DNA of 64,000 bases, from assembly GCA_002421685.1 (NCBI GenBank), contig DISB01000018.1:124001-188000 (forward strand). Reading direction: 5' to 3'. The position numbers and the translations under genes are program-made. This document shows positions 17,609-26,627 of this stretch, piece after piece (positions within the stretch are counted from its first letter, which is position 1; each line of letters begins with the position of its first letter). The notes beneath the pieces were generated by a model. It ran no database searches. It worked only from the letters and a program-made list of their open reading frames with translations, and was not told where the DNA came from. This DNA is from Bacteroidetes bacterium UBA6221 (GTDB taxonomy: Bacteria > Bacteroidota > Bacteroidia > Chitinophagales > Chitinophagaceae).

Positions 17609-18892
17609 TTAAATATGCTTTTTCGTAGTGAGCACATCTTCAAAGAAGGCGCAAATTTCGGCCGTCTTTTTTTCGGCTGTAAAATTGTAGTCACCGGCGG
17701 CGGTAGGGTACTTATCCCGGTTTTGCACCAGGGCCGTCCATTTTTTGTATATGTCTTTTCTCATACCGGCGGGGTCGTCTATATTTTCGAAACTATGCAC
17801 CACGCCGGCGCCGGCCTGCTCTATGGCGGGTATTACCGTGCTGTTCTCATGAAAAATAGAAAATATGGGCGTGCCCGAAAGTATATTGTTGTACACCTTA
17901 GAGGCATTGTAGCCCTTATCGATAGAACCCGGTATGAACAGTATATCGGCAGCACGCAGTGTGGCCAGGGCGTTGAGGTAGGGCGCGCGGTCGGGCACTT
18001 CGGTCACGTACTCGCCTATGCCGAGCTCCTTTGCCAGGTCGGCCACCATGGTAGTGCGCGAATGCTGGACGTATGATGTGCCGATAAAATAAAAATGGTA
18101 CCTGTCCAGCGGTTCTTTGTGCTCCAGCAGGGCTTCAAAAAACAGGCGTATCAGCGGTATGAAGAAGGGCGTGACCGCGCCCATGTATAGCACGTTTATT
18201 TTGCCGTTGTGTGTATCTACTACGGCGGGCGCCAGTTGCCTGCGTGTCACCAGGTCGAAGTCTATGGTGGATGCGCCGAATGTTATCACCTTTGCCGGTA
18301 CGTTCTTTATAGACGGGTAGCGCTCTTTCAATACATCTATGTACGACTGCGATACTGTAATAATACCATCCACCGCGGGCATGGTGTATGCTTCCATGTA
18401 TTTGTTGATGCTGTAGGCTATCCAGAACTTCAACGCGTTTACCTGCTTGGCCTTGCCTATGCGGAAGTCGTTGCGCCAGGGGTCTTGTATGTCCACGATA
18501 AAAGGCACACCGAACTTTTTCTTCCAGCGCCGGCCCAGCGACATAACGTGGTGCATGGAGGTGGAAAAAAATACCAGGTCGTATTTCTTACGCTTCAGCA
18601 ATTCATCGCCAGCCTTCCTGAAATGCGGCAGAGACCTGAGCGAGAGGCTGCCAAGCCCCAGCTTACGTGTGCGGTGCTCGGGGTAGGCGCCCACTTTTAT
18701 CACTTCAATATCCGCTGGAATCGTTTCCAGCAGCAGCTCGTCCCGGAAACCGTTTGCGTATTGCTCATTTACCGTCATCACCGTGGGCTCCCAGCCGTAT
18801 TGCCTGAAGTAGGGCAGGCTCATCCGGACGCGCTGCATATCGGGTGCGTTGATGGGCGGAAAGTATGGAGTAATGATGAGTACCCTTCTCAT
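17609..18892 (-). CDS. Glycosyltransferase family 4-like protein
   Basis: 427-residue cytoplasmic glycosyltransferase of the GT-B fold, probably transferring a sugar to a surface polysaccharide or glycolipid. The start MRRVLIITPYFPPINAPDMQR gives the usual N-terminal strand and loop; an upstream ATG would overlap the preceding gene. Later motifs are VDIQDPW, GAVTPFFIPLIRLFFEAL and DILFIPGSIDKGYNASKVYNNILSGTPIF, the last being the C-terminal donor-binding region. It begins two bases after the stop of the polysaccharide deacetylase gene, so the two are tightly coupled. Confidence 0.88.
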   Translation of the reverse strand: MRRVLIITPYFPPINAPDMQRVRMSLPYFRQYGWEPTVMTVNEQYANGFRDELLLETIPADIEVIKVGAYPEHRTRKLGLGSLSLRSLPHFRKAGDELLKRKKYDLVFFSTSMHHVMSLGRRWKKKFGVPFIVDIQDPWRNDFRIGKAKQVNALKFWIAYSINKYMEAYTMPAVDGIITVSQSYIDVLKERYPSIKNVPAKVITFGASTIDFDLVTRRQLAPAVVDTHNGKINVLYMGAVTPFFIPLIRLFFEALLEHKEPLDRYHFYFIGTSYVQHSRTTMVADLAKELGIGEYVTEVPDRAPYLNALATLRAADILFIPGSIDKGYNASKVYNNILSGTPIFSIFHENSTVIPAIEQAGAGVVHSFENIDDPAGMRKDIYKKWTALVQNRDKYPTAAGDYNFTAEKKTAEICAFFEDVLTTKKHI

Positions 18893-18893
18893 A

Positions 18894-19640
18894 TTATTTT
18901 TTGGGCGTTGCGCTTTTAAGCTGCAGCAATTTATCATTTACAGCCCGCATTATCTTATACCGCAGCGAAAGTTTTGCCTTCAGCCTTGCGGCATCGTCGC
19001 CATCGTGATATATGAACCGCCTGATGCAATAACGGTTTTCGAAAGCGCTGTAAATAGACAGGCCATAAGCGTATCCTGTCTCTTTTAAGATATTGTCTTT
19101 TTCTCCAGGAATGGAACCGAAAGGATAGGCGATGGAAATTATTTTTTTACCCGTTATGCCTTCCAATATCGCTTTGCTCTGCTGCAGGTTTTGTACCACC
19201 TCGCTGCGGCGCAGCTCGCCCAGTCTTACATGATTGTGCGAGTGAGAGCCTATCTCCATACCCATATCCGACAGGTGTTTTATATCGGCCTCATTCATCA
19301 GCGGTATGCGTGGCTTGCCGAAAGGCATATCCCATTCGTTGGTTCCGCCCAGGCAGGCAGTAGGCATATAAAACACGGCCTTCATGTTGCGGCGTTGCAG
19401 CTCGGGTATGGCAAAGTCCCACAAATGTTTGGCGCAGTCGTCGAAGGTAATGATGACCCGTTTATGGAGAGGAATGTTCATGTCCTCAAACCCCGAGGTG
19501 GTAAATTGCCCGTCTTCCAATACATCCAGCAGGCGGGTGAAAGACCCGTGGCTGATGCTGTATGGCTTATGGCCGTCCAGTGCTGCATCATCGCTTACAT
19601 GATGCAGCATAATAACAGGGGGAAATCTGCCTGGGAGCAT
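18894..19640 (-). CDS. Polysaccharide deacetylase family protein
   Basis: 248-residue NodB-type carbohydrate esterase (CE4). It shows the metal-binding start ITFDDCAKHLWDFAIPEL (family TFDD motif) and HSHNHVRLGELRRSEVVQNL (HSxxH). SIAYPFGSIPGEKD fits the catalytic loop. It removes N-acetyl groups from a polysaccharide, unspecified here. No signal peptide is evident. It is followed at two bases by a glycosyltransferase and preceded by a lipoprotein gene, suggesting surface-glycan work. Confidence 0.88.
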   Translation of the reverse strand: MLPGRFPPVIMLHHVSDDAALDGHKPYSISHGSFTRLLDVLEDGQFTTSGFEDMNIPLHKRVIITFDDCAKHLWDFAIPELQRRNMKAVFYMPTACLGGTNEWDMPFGKPRIPLMNEADIKHLSDMGMEIGSHSHNHVRLGELRRSEVVQNLQQSKAILEGITGKKIISIAYPFGSIPGEKDNILKETGYAYGLSIYSAFENRYCIRRFIYHDGDDAARLKAKLSLRYKIMRAVNDKLLQLKSATPKK

Positions 19641-19648
19641 AAGCTTGT

Positions 19649-20488
19649 TTAGTGAGGCAATGGTTCGTCGTGCGCCAGGGTAAACTCGCGTGTCACTTCC
19701 GTCATTGGGCCGGTTACTTTATTGCCATCCTTATCTACCAGCGTCAAGGTTATTTTCGGCTTTCCTATGGGCATGTTGTGCAGGAAGTAAGGCTGCCAGT
19801 CGGTGATCTCCATAGTCGTGTCCACGTTTTCAGCCTGTATGCGGGCCATAACCTTATTACCGTTCTTTCCTAACTCTGTATTCCAGGGGTAGAAGTCGAA
19901 CAGGAGGTTGTTGGTATTGGCTTCGCCTATATACTCGCCTTTGGGGCGGCTATAGAACACCATGGGTGTGCCGGGGTCGTCCATTTTCATCACATTGCCT
20001 TTCTCGTCTATTTTAAAATGGTACATCATGGCCGCCTCTTTATTTTTCAGCGACTCGTGGTAGGAGCGCGACAGGAAGGCAAGCAGGTAATGTTCGCTGT
20101 TCTTAGGCAGGCTTACGGAATGTGTAGGCTCATACAGTGCAGCATAAGGCTCGTTGTCAATAATAAAATGTATGTGCTGGCCCTGTTCTGAGTTGTTGCA
20201 CATTTTGGATGCAGCGTCTTCTGTCTGCTTTTTCAGGGCGTAATTTTTCACGTTGAAATTGAAGGTCACTTTCACATTTTCGCCGTCGGGTTTGGTACTT
20301 ACATCTCCCATTGAAATTTCCGCGCCGAAGAACTCGGGGGAACCTTTTACTACGGTCATATTGATGGGCGTTGATTTCATGACAACCATAGTATCGGCGT
20401 TCTCAGCATTTTCATTGTTCCCTGTTCCATCGCCGCAGGCAGCAAAGAAAAGCGTGGCGCCTGCCAATAAGTAAGTTACATGCTTCAT
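19649..20488 (-). CDS. Predicted lipoprotein of unknown function
   Basis: 279 residues with a lipoprotein signal peptide (lipobox LFFAAC, Cys18), then a negatively charged Asn/Glu-rich linker and a beta-rich domain. Segments such as HIHFIIDNEPYAALYEPTHSVSL and HYLLAFLSRSYHESLKN suggest a domain concerned with small-ligand or halogen-type sensing, but I do not recognise the family. It leads the minus-strand run of deacetylase, glycosyltransferase and rnhB, with an 8-base gap. Confidence 0.75.
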   Translation of the reverse strand: MKHVTYLLAGATLFFAACGDGTGNNENAENADTMVVMKSTPINMTVVKGSPEFFGAEISMGDVSTKPDGENVKVTFNFNVKNYALKKQTEDAASKMCNNSEQGQHIHFIIDNEPYAALYEPTHSVSLPKNSEHYLLAFLSRSYHESLKNKEAAMMYHFKIDEKGNVMKMDDPGTPMVFYSRPKGEYIGEANTNNLLFDFYPWNTELGKNGNKVMARIQAENVDTTMEITDWQPYFLHNMPIGKPKITLTLVDKDGNKVTGPMTEVTREFTLAHDEPLPH

Positions 20489-20514
20489 AAGATCGTATTT
20501 TTTTTTGTGCTGTA

Positions 20515-20522
20515 CAAAACTA
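20515..20522 (-). promoter_or_regulatory. -7 box of the lipoprotein operon
   Basis: Reads TAGTTTTG on the minus strand, 26 bases before the lipoprotein start, in the divergent gap shared with the DUF58 operon. Confidence 0.5.
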
Positions 20523-20600
20523 AGCTTATTAGGCGGGCATCCCGCAGTATTTTCACAAAAATTTTAGTTTTCCCGTTCGACATATAAAAATCGTATCTGT

Positions 20601-20608
20601 TACATTTG
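20601..20608 (+). promoter_or_regulatory. -7 box of the DUF58/Bat operon
   Basis: TACATTTG matches TAnnTTTG. The predicted leader before the ATG at 20687 is about 75 bases. Confidence 0.5.
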
Positions 20609-20686
20609 TTGCCCGAAGTACATGCCCGGCGGTTTATTCTGCCAATGGGCTGTTTTTTAGTTTTTTTGCACGTAACTTTCAACCCC

Positions 20687-21556
20687 ATGCTAACCACATC
20701 AGAGATACTGAAAAGGGTAAGGCGGATAGAAATAAAGACCAAAGGACTGAGCAACCACATCTTTGCAGGTGAGTATCATTCGGCCTTCAAAGGACGGGGT
20801 ATGTCCTTCAGCGAAGTGCGCGAGTACCAGCACGGGGACGATGTAAAGACAATAGACTGGAATGTGACCGCGCGCCTGCGTACGCCCTACGTAAAAGTAT
20901 TTGAAGAAGAGCGGGAACTGATACTGATGATGCTGGTGGATATAAGCGGCAGCTCATTGTTCGGCACGCAGGAGCGGCTGAAACGCGACCTGATAACGGA
21001 AATCTGCGCGGTGCTGGCTTTTTCGGCAGTTACCAACAACGATAAAGTGGGTGTTATCTTTTTCAGCGACAAGGTGGAAAAGTTCATACCGCCCAAAAAG
21101 GGAAAATCGCATATACTGCGCATCATACGCGAACTGATAGCGCTGGAGCCCAACCAGAAAGGCGGCACCAATATCGCATCGGCGCTGGAATACCTGAACC
21201 AGGTGCAGAAGAAGAGGGCTATTACTTTCGCCATCAGCGATTTTATCAGCGAACCTTATGAGCGGCAGCTGCAACTGGCAGCCCGCAAGCACGACCTGGT
21301 GGGCATACAGGTGTACGATAAGCACGACCGCGAATTGCCCGATGCGGGGCTGATACAGGTGATGGATGCCGAAACCGGGCAGACGGTCTGGCTGGACAGC
21401 AGCGACCGTTCAGTAAGGGCCAATTATATACACCGGTTCGAGCAGCACAAAAAATATTGCCAGCAGGCGTTCCGCAAAAGCGGGGCCTCTCTGCTGAGCG
21501 TACGCACGAACGAAGATTATGTAAAAGCATTGCAGGGGTTCTTTATATCCAGGTAG
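20687..21556 (+). CDS. DUF58 domain-containing protein
   Basis: 289-residue protein that usually works with a MoxR AAA+ ATPase and Bat proteins in envelope stress or secretion. The chosen start is MLTTSEILKRVRRIEIKTKG; an upstream ATG (20606) adds 27 unrelated residues. It has the family segment GEYHSAFKGRGMSFSEVREYQHGDDVKTIDW and a von Willebrand-like metal site MLVDISGSSLFG. First of a three-gene operon, three bases before the next gene. No moxR gene is in the window. Confidence 0.9.
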   Translation: MLTTSEILKRVRRIEIKTKGLSNHIFAGEYHSAFKGRGMSFSEVREYQHGDDVKTIDWNVTARLRTPYVKVFEEERELILMMLVDISGSSLFGTQERLKRDLITEICAVLAFSAVTNNDKVGVIFFSDKVEKFIPPKKGKSHILRIIRELIALEPNQKGGTNIASALEYLNQVQKKRAITFAISDFISEPYERQLQLAARKHDLVGIQVYDKHDRELPDAGLIQVMDAETGQTVWLDSSDRSVRANYIHRFEQHKKYCQQAFRKSGASLLSVRTNEDYVKALQGFFISR

Positions 21557-21559
21557 GAC

Positions 21560-22513
21560 ATGAACAGGATAAAAAGCACATATCATTTTCTGTTAGTCGT
21601 AGTGGCAATGATGCCATGCCTGCCGTCTTTTGCGCAACCAGAGATAAAAGCACAGATAGACGCCAGGCAGATAGTTGTGGGCGACCAGTTGCGGATGTTC
21701 ATTGAGGCTAAAACCGGTAAAGGCGAACGCCTGGTATGGGCTACCATACCGGATACCTTCAACAGCCTGGAAGTGGTAGAAAAAGGCAAGATAGACACCA
21801 CGAAGCAAAATGGAACCACTATTTATAAACAGCGCCTGCTCATCACCGGGTGGGATTCGGGCATGTTCGTGATACCTGCGTTTACCTTTACATCCGTTCC
21901 GCAAACAGGGCAACCTTATAATATTGTTACCGATTCATTTACACTGATCGTGCAGACCGTGCCGGTGGACACCACCAAGCCATTTAAGCCCATTGCCGAT
22001 ATCATGGAGGTAAAAACTACCTGGCGCGACTATATATGGTATATAGTGGGCGGGTTGCTGGCGCTGGGCCTGATAGCATTTGTCGTATATTATTTTATGC
22101 GGAACAAAGGTGTAAAAGTGCCGCCTCCTCCACCGATACAGCATATAGAAACACCCGGGGAAAAAGCACTGCGCCTGCTGTTTGAGCTGGAACAGAGACA
22201 ACTCTGGCAACGAGACCAGGTAAAGCAATACTATACCGAGTTGACGGATATACTGCGCGTATATATCGAAGAACGCTTTAACACGCCGGCTATGGAGCTG
22301 ACCACCGATGAGCTGCTGCTGGTAGCCAAAAGGCACAGGGATATGTTGCGCCATTATGAAGACCTGGCTATGATATTGCAGACGGCGGATATGGCCAAGT
22401 TTGCCAAGGCGCAGCCACTGCCCCAGGAGCACACAGACGCGTTTGACAATACAAAGAAGTTTATAGAAGGTACAAAACCACCCGTTGTAACTGAAAATCC
22501 GGCGAAACAATGA
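21560..22513 (+). CDS. BatD-like membrane-anchored exported protein
   Basis: 317 residues: signal peptide (ending PCLPSFAQ), a beta-rich periplasmic domain (EIKAQIDARQIVVGDQLRMF) like the N-terminal domain of BatD/oxygen-tolerance proteins, a single transmembrane helix (about 158-180: WYIVGGLLALGLIAFVVYYF), a proline run and a helical cytoplasmic tail. The tail resembles DUF4381-type. Function in the Bat complex is inferred from the operon. Its stop overlaps the next start by four bases (ATGA). Confidence 0.78.
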   Translation: MNRIKSTYHFLLVVVAMMPCLPSFAQPEIKAQIDARQIVVGDQLRMFIEAKTGKGERLVWATIPDTFNSLEVVEKGKIDTTKQNGTTIYKQRLLITGWDSGMFVIPAFTFTSVPQTGQPYNIVTDSFTLIVQTVPVDTTKPFKPIADIMEVKTTWRDYIWYIVGGLLALGLIAFVVYYFMRNKGVKVPPPPPIQHIETPGEKALRLLFELEQRQLWQRDQVKQYYTELTDILRVYIEERFNTPAMELTTDELLLVAKRHRDMLRHYEDLAMILQTADMAKFAKAQPLPQEHTDAFDNTKKFIEGTKPPVVTENPAKQ

Positions 22514-23523
22514 TAAAGGGATTATTAGACTGGCAGCACCTCAATTTCGCACACCCGTTGTATTTCGGGTTGCTGCTGCTGGTACCTTTTATGATATGGT
22601 GGCAGTACCGCAACAAGCGATACGACAATCCCTCTATCAGGCTCACTACTGTTTCGGGTGTAAGGGAAGTAAAGCCGACCTGGAGGGTGCGGTTGCGTCC
22701 CGCGTTGTTCTGGCTGCGGGTGCTGTCTTTGATATTTCTCATTATTGCGCTGGCCCGGCCGCAATCCAGCAGCACCAGCGAGTCTATTGACAGTGAAGGG
22801 ATAGACATCGTTATATCGCTGGACGTATCGGGCAGTATGCTGGCGGAAGACCTGAAGCCGAACCGCATAGAAGCAGCGAAAGATGTGGCTGCGGAATTTG
22901 TACAAGCCCGGCCCACCGACCGTATAGGCCTGGTGATATTTGCCGGAGAGAGCTTTACACAAGTGCCCATCACTATTGACCACAATGTATTGCGCGAACA
23001 GGTAAGCAAAATAAAAAGCGGCGTACTGGTAGACGGTACCGCCATAGGCATGGGCCTGGCTACGGGTGTGGACAGGCTAAGGGCATCCAAAGCTAAAAGC
23101 CGGGTGTTGATACTATTGACAGACGGAGTAAACAATACCGGCCTGATAGACCCCAGCACGGCGCTGGAAATAGCCAAGCGCTATAAAGTGCGTGTGTACA
23201 CCATAGGCATAGGCAGCGAGGGGCAGGCGCCTTACCCGGTGCAGACGCCCTTCGGCACGCAAAAACAGATGATGCCTGTACAGATAGACGAAGCCCTGCT
23301 GCAAAAGATAGCCAAAGAAACAGGCGGTAAATATTATCGCGCCACCAGCAATAAATCTTTGAAGAATATCTATAACGAAATAGACCAACTGGAAAAGACC
23401 AAGATAGAAGTAAGCAGCTACAAACATTATGCAGAGCTGTTCTTCCCTTTTGCATTTGTAGCTATACTACTGCTGCTGGCGGAGATGGTGTTGAGGTACA
23501 CGGTGTTTAAGAGTGTGACTTAG
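22510..23523 (+). CDS. VWA domain-containing membrane protein (BatA-like)
   Basis: 337 residues. N-terminal membrane helices (HPLYFGLLLLVPFMIWW and WLRVLSLIFLIIALARP) frame a von Willebrand factor A domain. The metal-dependent adhesion site is DVSGSMLAED, with a second segment LLTDGVNNTG. A final helix (LFFPFAFVAILLLLAEMVL) closes it, the layout of BatA/BatB. The gene is translationally coupled to the BatD-like gene. It likely acts in the inner membrane with a MoxR ATPase encoded elsewhere. Confidence 0.9.
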   Translation: MIKGLLDWQHLNFAHPLYFGLLLLVPFMIWWQYRNKRYDNPSIRLTTVSGVREVKPTWRVRLRPALFWLRVLSLIFLIIALARPQSSSTSESIDSEGIDIVISLDVSGSMLAEDLKPNRIEAAKDVAAEFVQARPTDRIGLVIFAGESFTQVPITIDHNVLREQVSKIKSGVLVDGTAIGMGLATGVDRLRASKAKSRVLILLTDGVNNTGLIDPSTALEIAKRYKVRVYTIGIGSEGQAPYPVQTPFGTQKQMMPVQIDEALLQKIAKETGGKYYRATSNKSLKNIYNEIDQLEKTKIEVSSYKHYAELFFPFAFVAILLLLAEMVLRYTVFKSVT

Positions 23524-23574
23524 ATATCCCAATTCTCTCCAGATTTTTGCTTCGCGAAGTTCGCATTTTTGAAT

Positions 23575-23582
23575 TACCTTTG
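23575..23582 (+). promoter_or_regulatory. -7 box ahead of carB
   Basis: TACCTTTG matches TAnnTTTG, giving a leader of about 125 bases before carB. I see no riboswitch or attenuator in the leader. Confidence 0.45.
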
Positions 23583-23708
23583 CGCCTCGGGCGTCAAGCC
23601 CGATTTTTGTATGTATAAATTGTTGATTTGTTCAGCAAGGTACTAATCGGAAGCTTGGCCAGTCCCCTGCCATTTTGGCTTTTTACTTTTGAATTTTGAC
23701 TTTTATAT

Positions 23709-26564
23709 ATGCCACGCGACAATTCCATCAAATCTGTATTAATTATCGGTTCAGGGCCCATTGTTATAGGCCAGGCCTGCGAGTTTGACTATTCAGGCAG
23801 CCAGGCTGCACGTAGCCTGCGGGAAGAAGGTATCAAGGTGATACTCATCAACAGTAACCCAGCTACCATTATGACCGACCCGATAATGGCCGACAAGGTG
23901 TACCTGCTGCCGCTGACAGTGGAGAGTATTGAACAGATATTACAGGAAAACCAGATAGATGCCGTGCTGCCGACCATGGGCGGACAAACGGCGCTGAACC
24001 TGGCCAAGGAGGCCGATGAGCTGGGCATATGGAAACAATATAACGTGCGCCTGATAGGTGTGGATATAAAAGCCATAGACAAGGCCGAAGACAGGGAACT
24101 GTTCCGCCAGTGGATGATAGAGTTGGACGTGCCCGTGGCCCAGGCCAGGACAGCCAACTCGCTGCTGGAAGGAAAAGAGTTTGCCCAGGAAATAGGATTG
24201 CCCATCGTGATACGCCCTTCCTTTACGCTGGGTGGCAGCGGCGGTGGATTTGTGATGCACAAAGAAGACCTGGATGCTGCGCTGGACCATGGTTTGCAAT
24301 CGTCGCCCATACACGAGGTATTGGTGGAAAAAGCCGTGCTTGGCTGGAAAGAATTTGAGCTGGAGCTGCTGCGCGACGCTGCAGACAATGTGGCCATCAT
24401 CTGCTCGGTAGAGAACTTTGACCCGATGGGCATACATACCGGCGACAGTATAACCGTAGCGCCGGCCATGACGCTGAGCGATACCGCTATGCAACTGATG
24501 CGCAACACGGCCATCATGATGATGCGCGACCTGGGCAACTTTGCAGGCGGGTGTAACGTGCAGTTTGCCCTGAATCCCGAGAATGAAGAAATAATAGCGA
24601 TAGAAATCAACCCCCGCGTGAGCCGCTCGTCGGCACTGGCATCGAAAGCAACGGGGTACCCCATAGCTAAGATAGCCGCCAAGCTGGCCATAGGCTTTAC
24701 GCTGGATGAACTGGAAAACCAGATAACCAAAAATACATCGGCCTATTTTGAGCCTGCACTGGACTATGTAATAGTGAAGATGCCGCGCTGGAACTTCGAC
24801 AAGTTTAAAGGCGCCGATGATACCCTGGGTCTGCAGATGAAATCGGTAGGCGAGGTGATGGCCATCGGCCGCACCTTTCCCGAAGCATTGCAGAAAGCCT
24901 GTCAGAGCCTGGAAAACAACGCTATAGGCCTGAGCTCGGTAAGCAGCGCCAAACTACGCGTGGAGGAACTGCTGGAATATATCAAACGCCCCACATGGGA
25001 CAGGATATTCAAAATTAAGGATGCGATATCAGCGGGTATATCCATAAAAACCATTCGCGAGGCGACACAGATAGACAGGTGGTTCCTGTACCAGATACAG
25101 GACATTGTGAAGCTGGAGAATAAAATCAAAGAATATTCGCACTTAGATAATTTACCCGACGACGTGCTGCGCGAAGCGAAAATCATGGGTTTCAGCGATG
25201 AGCATATAGCCATGCTGGTGAAAGACTGTACGGCGGAGGAAGTATATGAGCACAGGAAGAAACTCAATATAAAAAGGGTATATAAAATGGTGGATACCTG
25301 CAGCGCAGAGTTTGAAGCCAAAACACCATATTACTACAGCACGTTCGAGTCATCGGCCATATCTCCGGAAACAAGGGGTGACCTTAAGTTTAACGAGAGC
25401 CAGAAATCGGATAAAAAGAAAGTAATCGTGCTTGGCTCTGGCCCCAACCGCATAGGACAGGGCATAGAGTTTGATTACTGTTGCACGCACGGATTGCTGG
25501 CTGCCAAAGAATGCGGCTATGAAGCCATCATGATCAACTGCAACCCCGAAACCGTATCTACAGATTTTGACATAGCAGATAAACTGTACTTCGAACCCGT
25601 ATACTGGGAACACCTGTGGGAAATTATCGAACATGAGCAACCTTATGGTGTAATAGTGCAATTAGGCGGACAGACGGCCCTGAAAATGGCCGAACGCCTT
25701 CATGAAAAAGGGATAAGGATCATAGGTTCCTCCTTCGACAGCATGGATATAGCGGAAGATCGTGGCCGCTTCAGCGACCTCCTGAAAGAGATGGGTATCC
25801 CCTACCCGAAGTACGGCACTGCATACGGTACAGACGATGCGATAGAAGTGGCGCAGGAAGTAGGCTATCCCGTATTGGTGCGCCCATCGTATGTATTAGG
25901 AGGACAAAGGATGCGTATCGTCATCAACGACGAAGAGTTGGAGAAAGGCGTGCTGAGCCTGTTGAAACACCTGCCCGGCAATAAGATACTGATAGACCAC
26001 TTCCTGGATCGCTGCCAGGAGGCCGAAGTAGATGCAATATGCGATGGTGAAGACGTGCACATCATGGGCATCATGGAGCATATAGAACCAGCAGGCATAC
26101 ACAGCGGTGACAGCCATGCCGTGTTGCCATCGTTCAACCTGGGACAACTGGAAGTGGATGAGATGGTGGACTATGCCAAAAAAATAGCGCTTCGCCTGAA
26201 TGTAAAAGGACTCATCAACATACAATTTGCCATCAAGGAAGGTAAAGTGTATGTGATAGAAGCCAACCCCCGCGCCAGCCGTACAACACCATTTATAGCC
26301 AAAGCCTATGGCGTGCCTTACCTGGACATTGCCACTAAGGTGATGCTGGGCGAAAAGAAGCTAAAGGACTTCGTGATCAATAAAAAGCTGGATGGATATG
26401 CGGTGAAGGAACCCGTGTTCAGCTTCAATAAATTCCCGAAAGTTAATAAAGAGCTGGGGCCGGAAATGAAGAGCACAGGGGAGGCCATCCGCTTTATCAA
26501 GGACCTGCGCGACCCCTGGTTCAGGACTTTGTATAAAGAGCGCAGCATGCACCTGAGCAAATAA
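23709..26564 (+). CDS. carB: Carbamoyl-phosphate synthase large subunit
   Basis: Makes carbamoyl phosphate for pyrimidines and arginine, with ammonia from the small subunit. 951 residues contain two ATP-grasp halves: the first opens SVLIIGSGPIVIGQACEFDYSG, the second VIVLGSGPNRIGQGIEFDYCC, each followed by the ATP-grasp pattern (IEINPRVSRSS; VIEANPRASRTT). The protein ends shortly after the second half (DPWFRTLYKERSMHLSK) and lacks the ~120-residue C-terminal allosteric domain of the ~1070-residue enterobacterial enzyme. Bacteroidota CarB is known to be this short, so this is not a truncation. carA is not nearby. Confidence 0.96.
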   Translation: MPRDNSIKSVLIIGSGPIVIGQACEFDYSGSQAARSLREEGIKVILINSNPATIMTDPIMADKVYLLPLTVESIEQILQENQIDAVLPTMGGQTALNLAKEADELGIWKQYNVRLIGVDIKAIDKAEDRELFRQWMIELDVPVAQARTANSLLEGKEFAQEIGLPIVIRPSFTLGGSGGGFVMHKEDLDAALDHGLQSSPIHEVLVEKAVLGWKEFELELLRDAADNVAIICSVENFDPMGIHTGDSITVAPAMTLSDTAMQLMRNTAIMMMRDLGNFAGGCNVQFALNPENEEIIAIEINPRVSRSSALASKATGYPIAKIAAKLAIGFTLDELENQITKNTSAYFEPALDYVIVKMPRWNFDKFKGADDTLGLQMKSVGEVMAIGRTFPEALQKACQSLENNAIGLSSVSSAKLRVEELLEYIKRPTWDRIFKIKDAISAGISIKTIREATQIDRWFLYQIQDIVKLENKIKEYSHLDNLPDDVLREAKIMGFSDEHIAMLVKDCTAEEVYEHRKKLNIKRVYKMVDTCSAEFEAKTPYYYSTFESSAISPETRGDLKFNESQKSDKKKVIVLGSGPNRIGQGIEFDYCCTHGLLAAKECGYEAIMINCNPETVSTDFDIADKLYFEPVYWEHLWEIIEHEQPYGVIVQLGGQTALKMAERLHEKGIRIIGSSFDSMDIAEDRGRFSDLLKEMGIPYPKYGTAYGTDDAIEVAQEVGYPVLVRPSYVLGGQRMRIVINDEELEKGVLSLLKHLPGNKILIDHFLDRCQEAEVDAICDGEDVHIMGIMEHIEPAGIHSGDSHAVLPSFNLGQLEVDEMVDYAKKIALRLNVKGLINIQFAIKEGKVYVIEANPRASRTTPFIAKAYGVPYLDIATKVMLGEKKLKDFVINKKLDGYAVKEPVFSFNKFPKVNKELGPEMKSTGEAIRFIKDLRDPWFRTLYKERSMHLSK

Positions 26565-26627
26565 AATAAAATGTGGTAATACACGTTAAATCTCTTAAGT
26601 TTACATACAACTAAAACCAAGATACTT

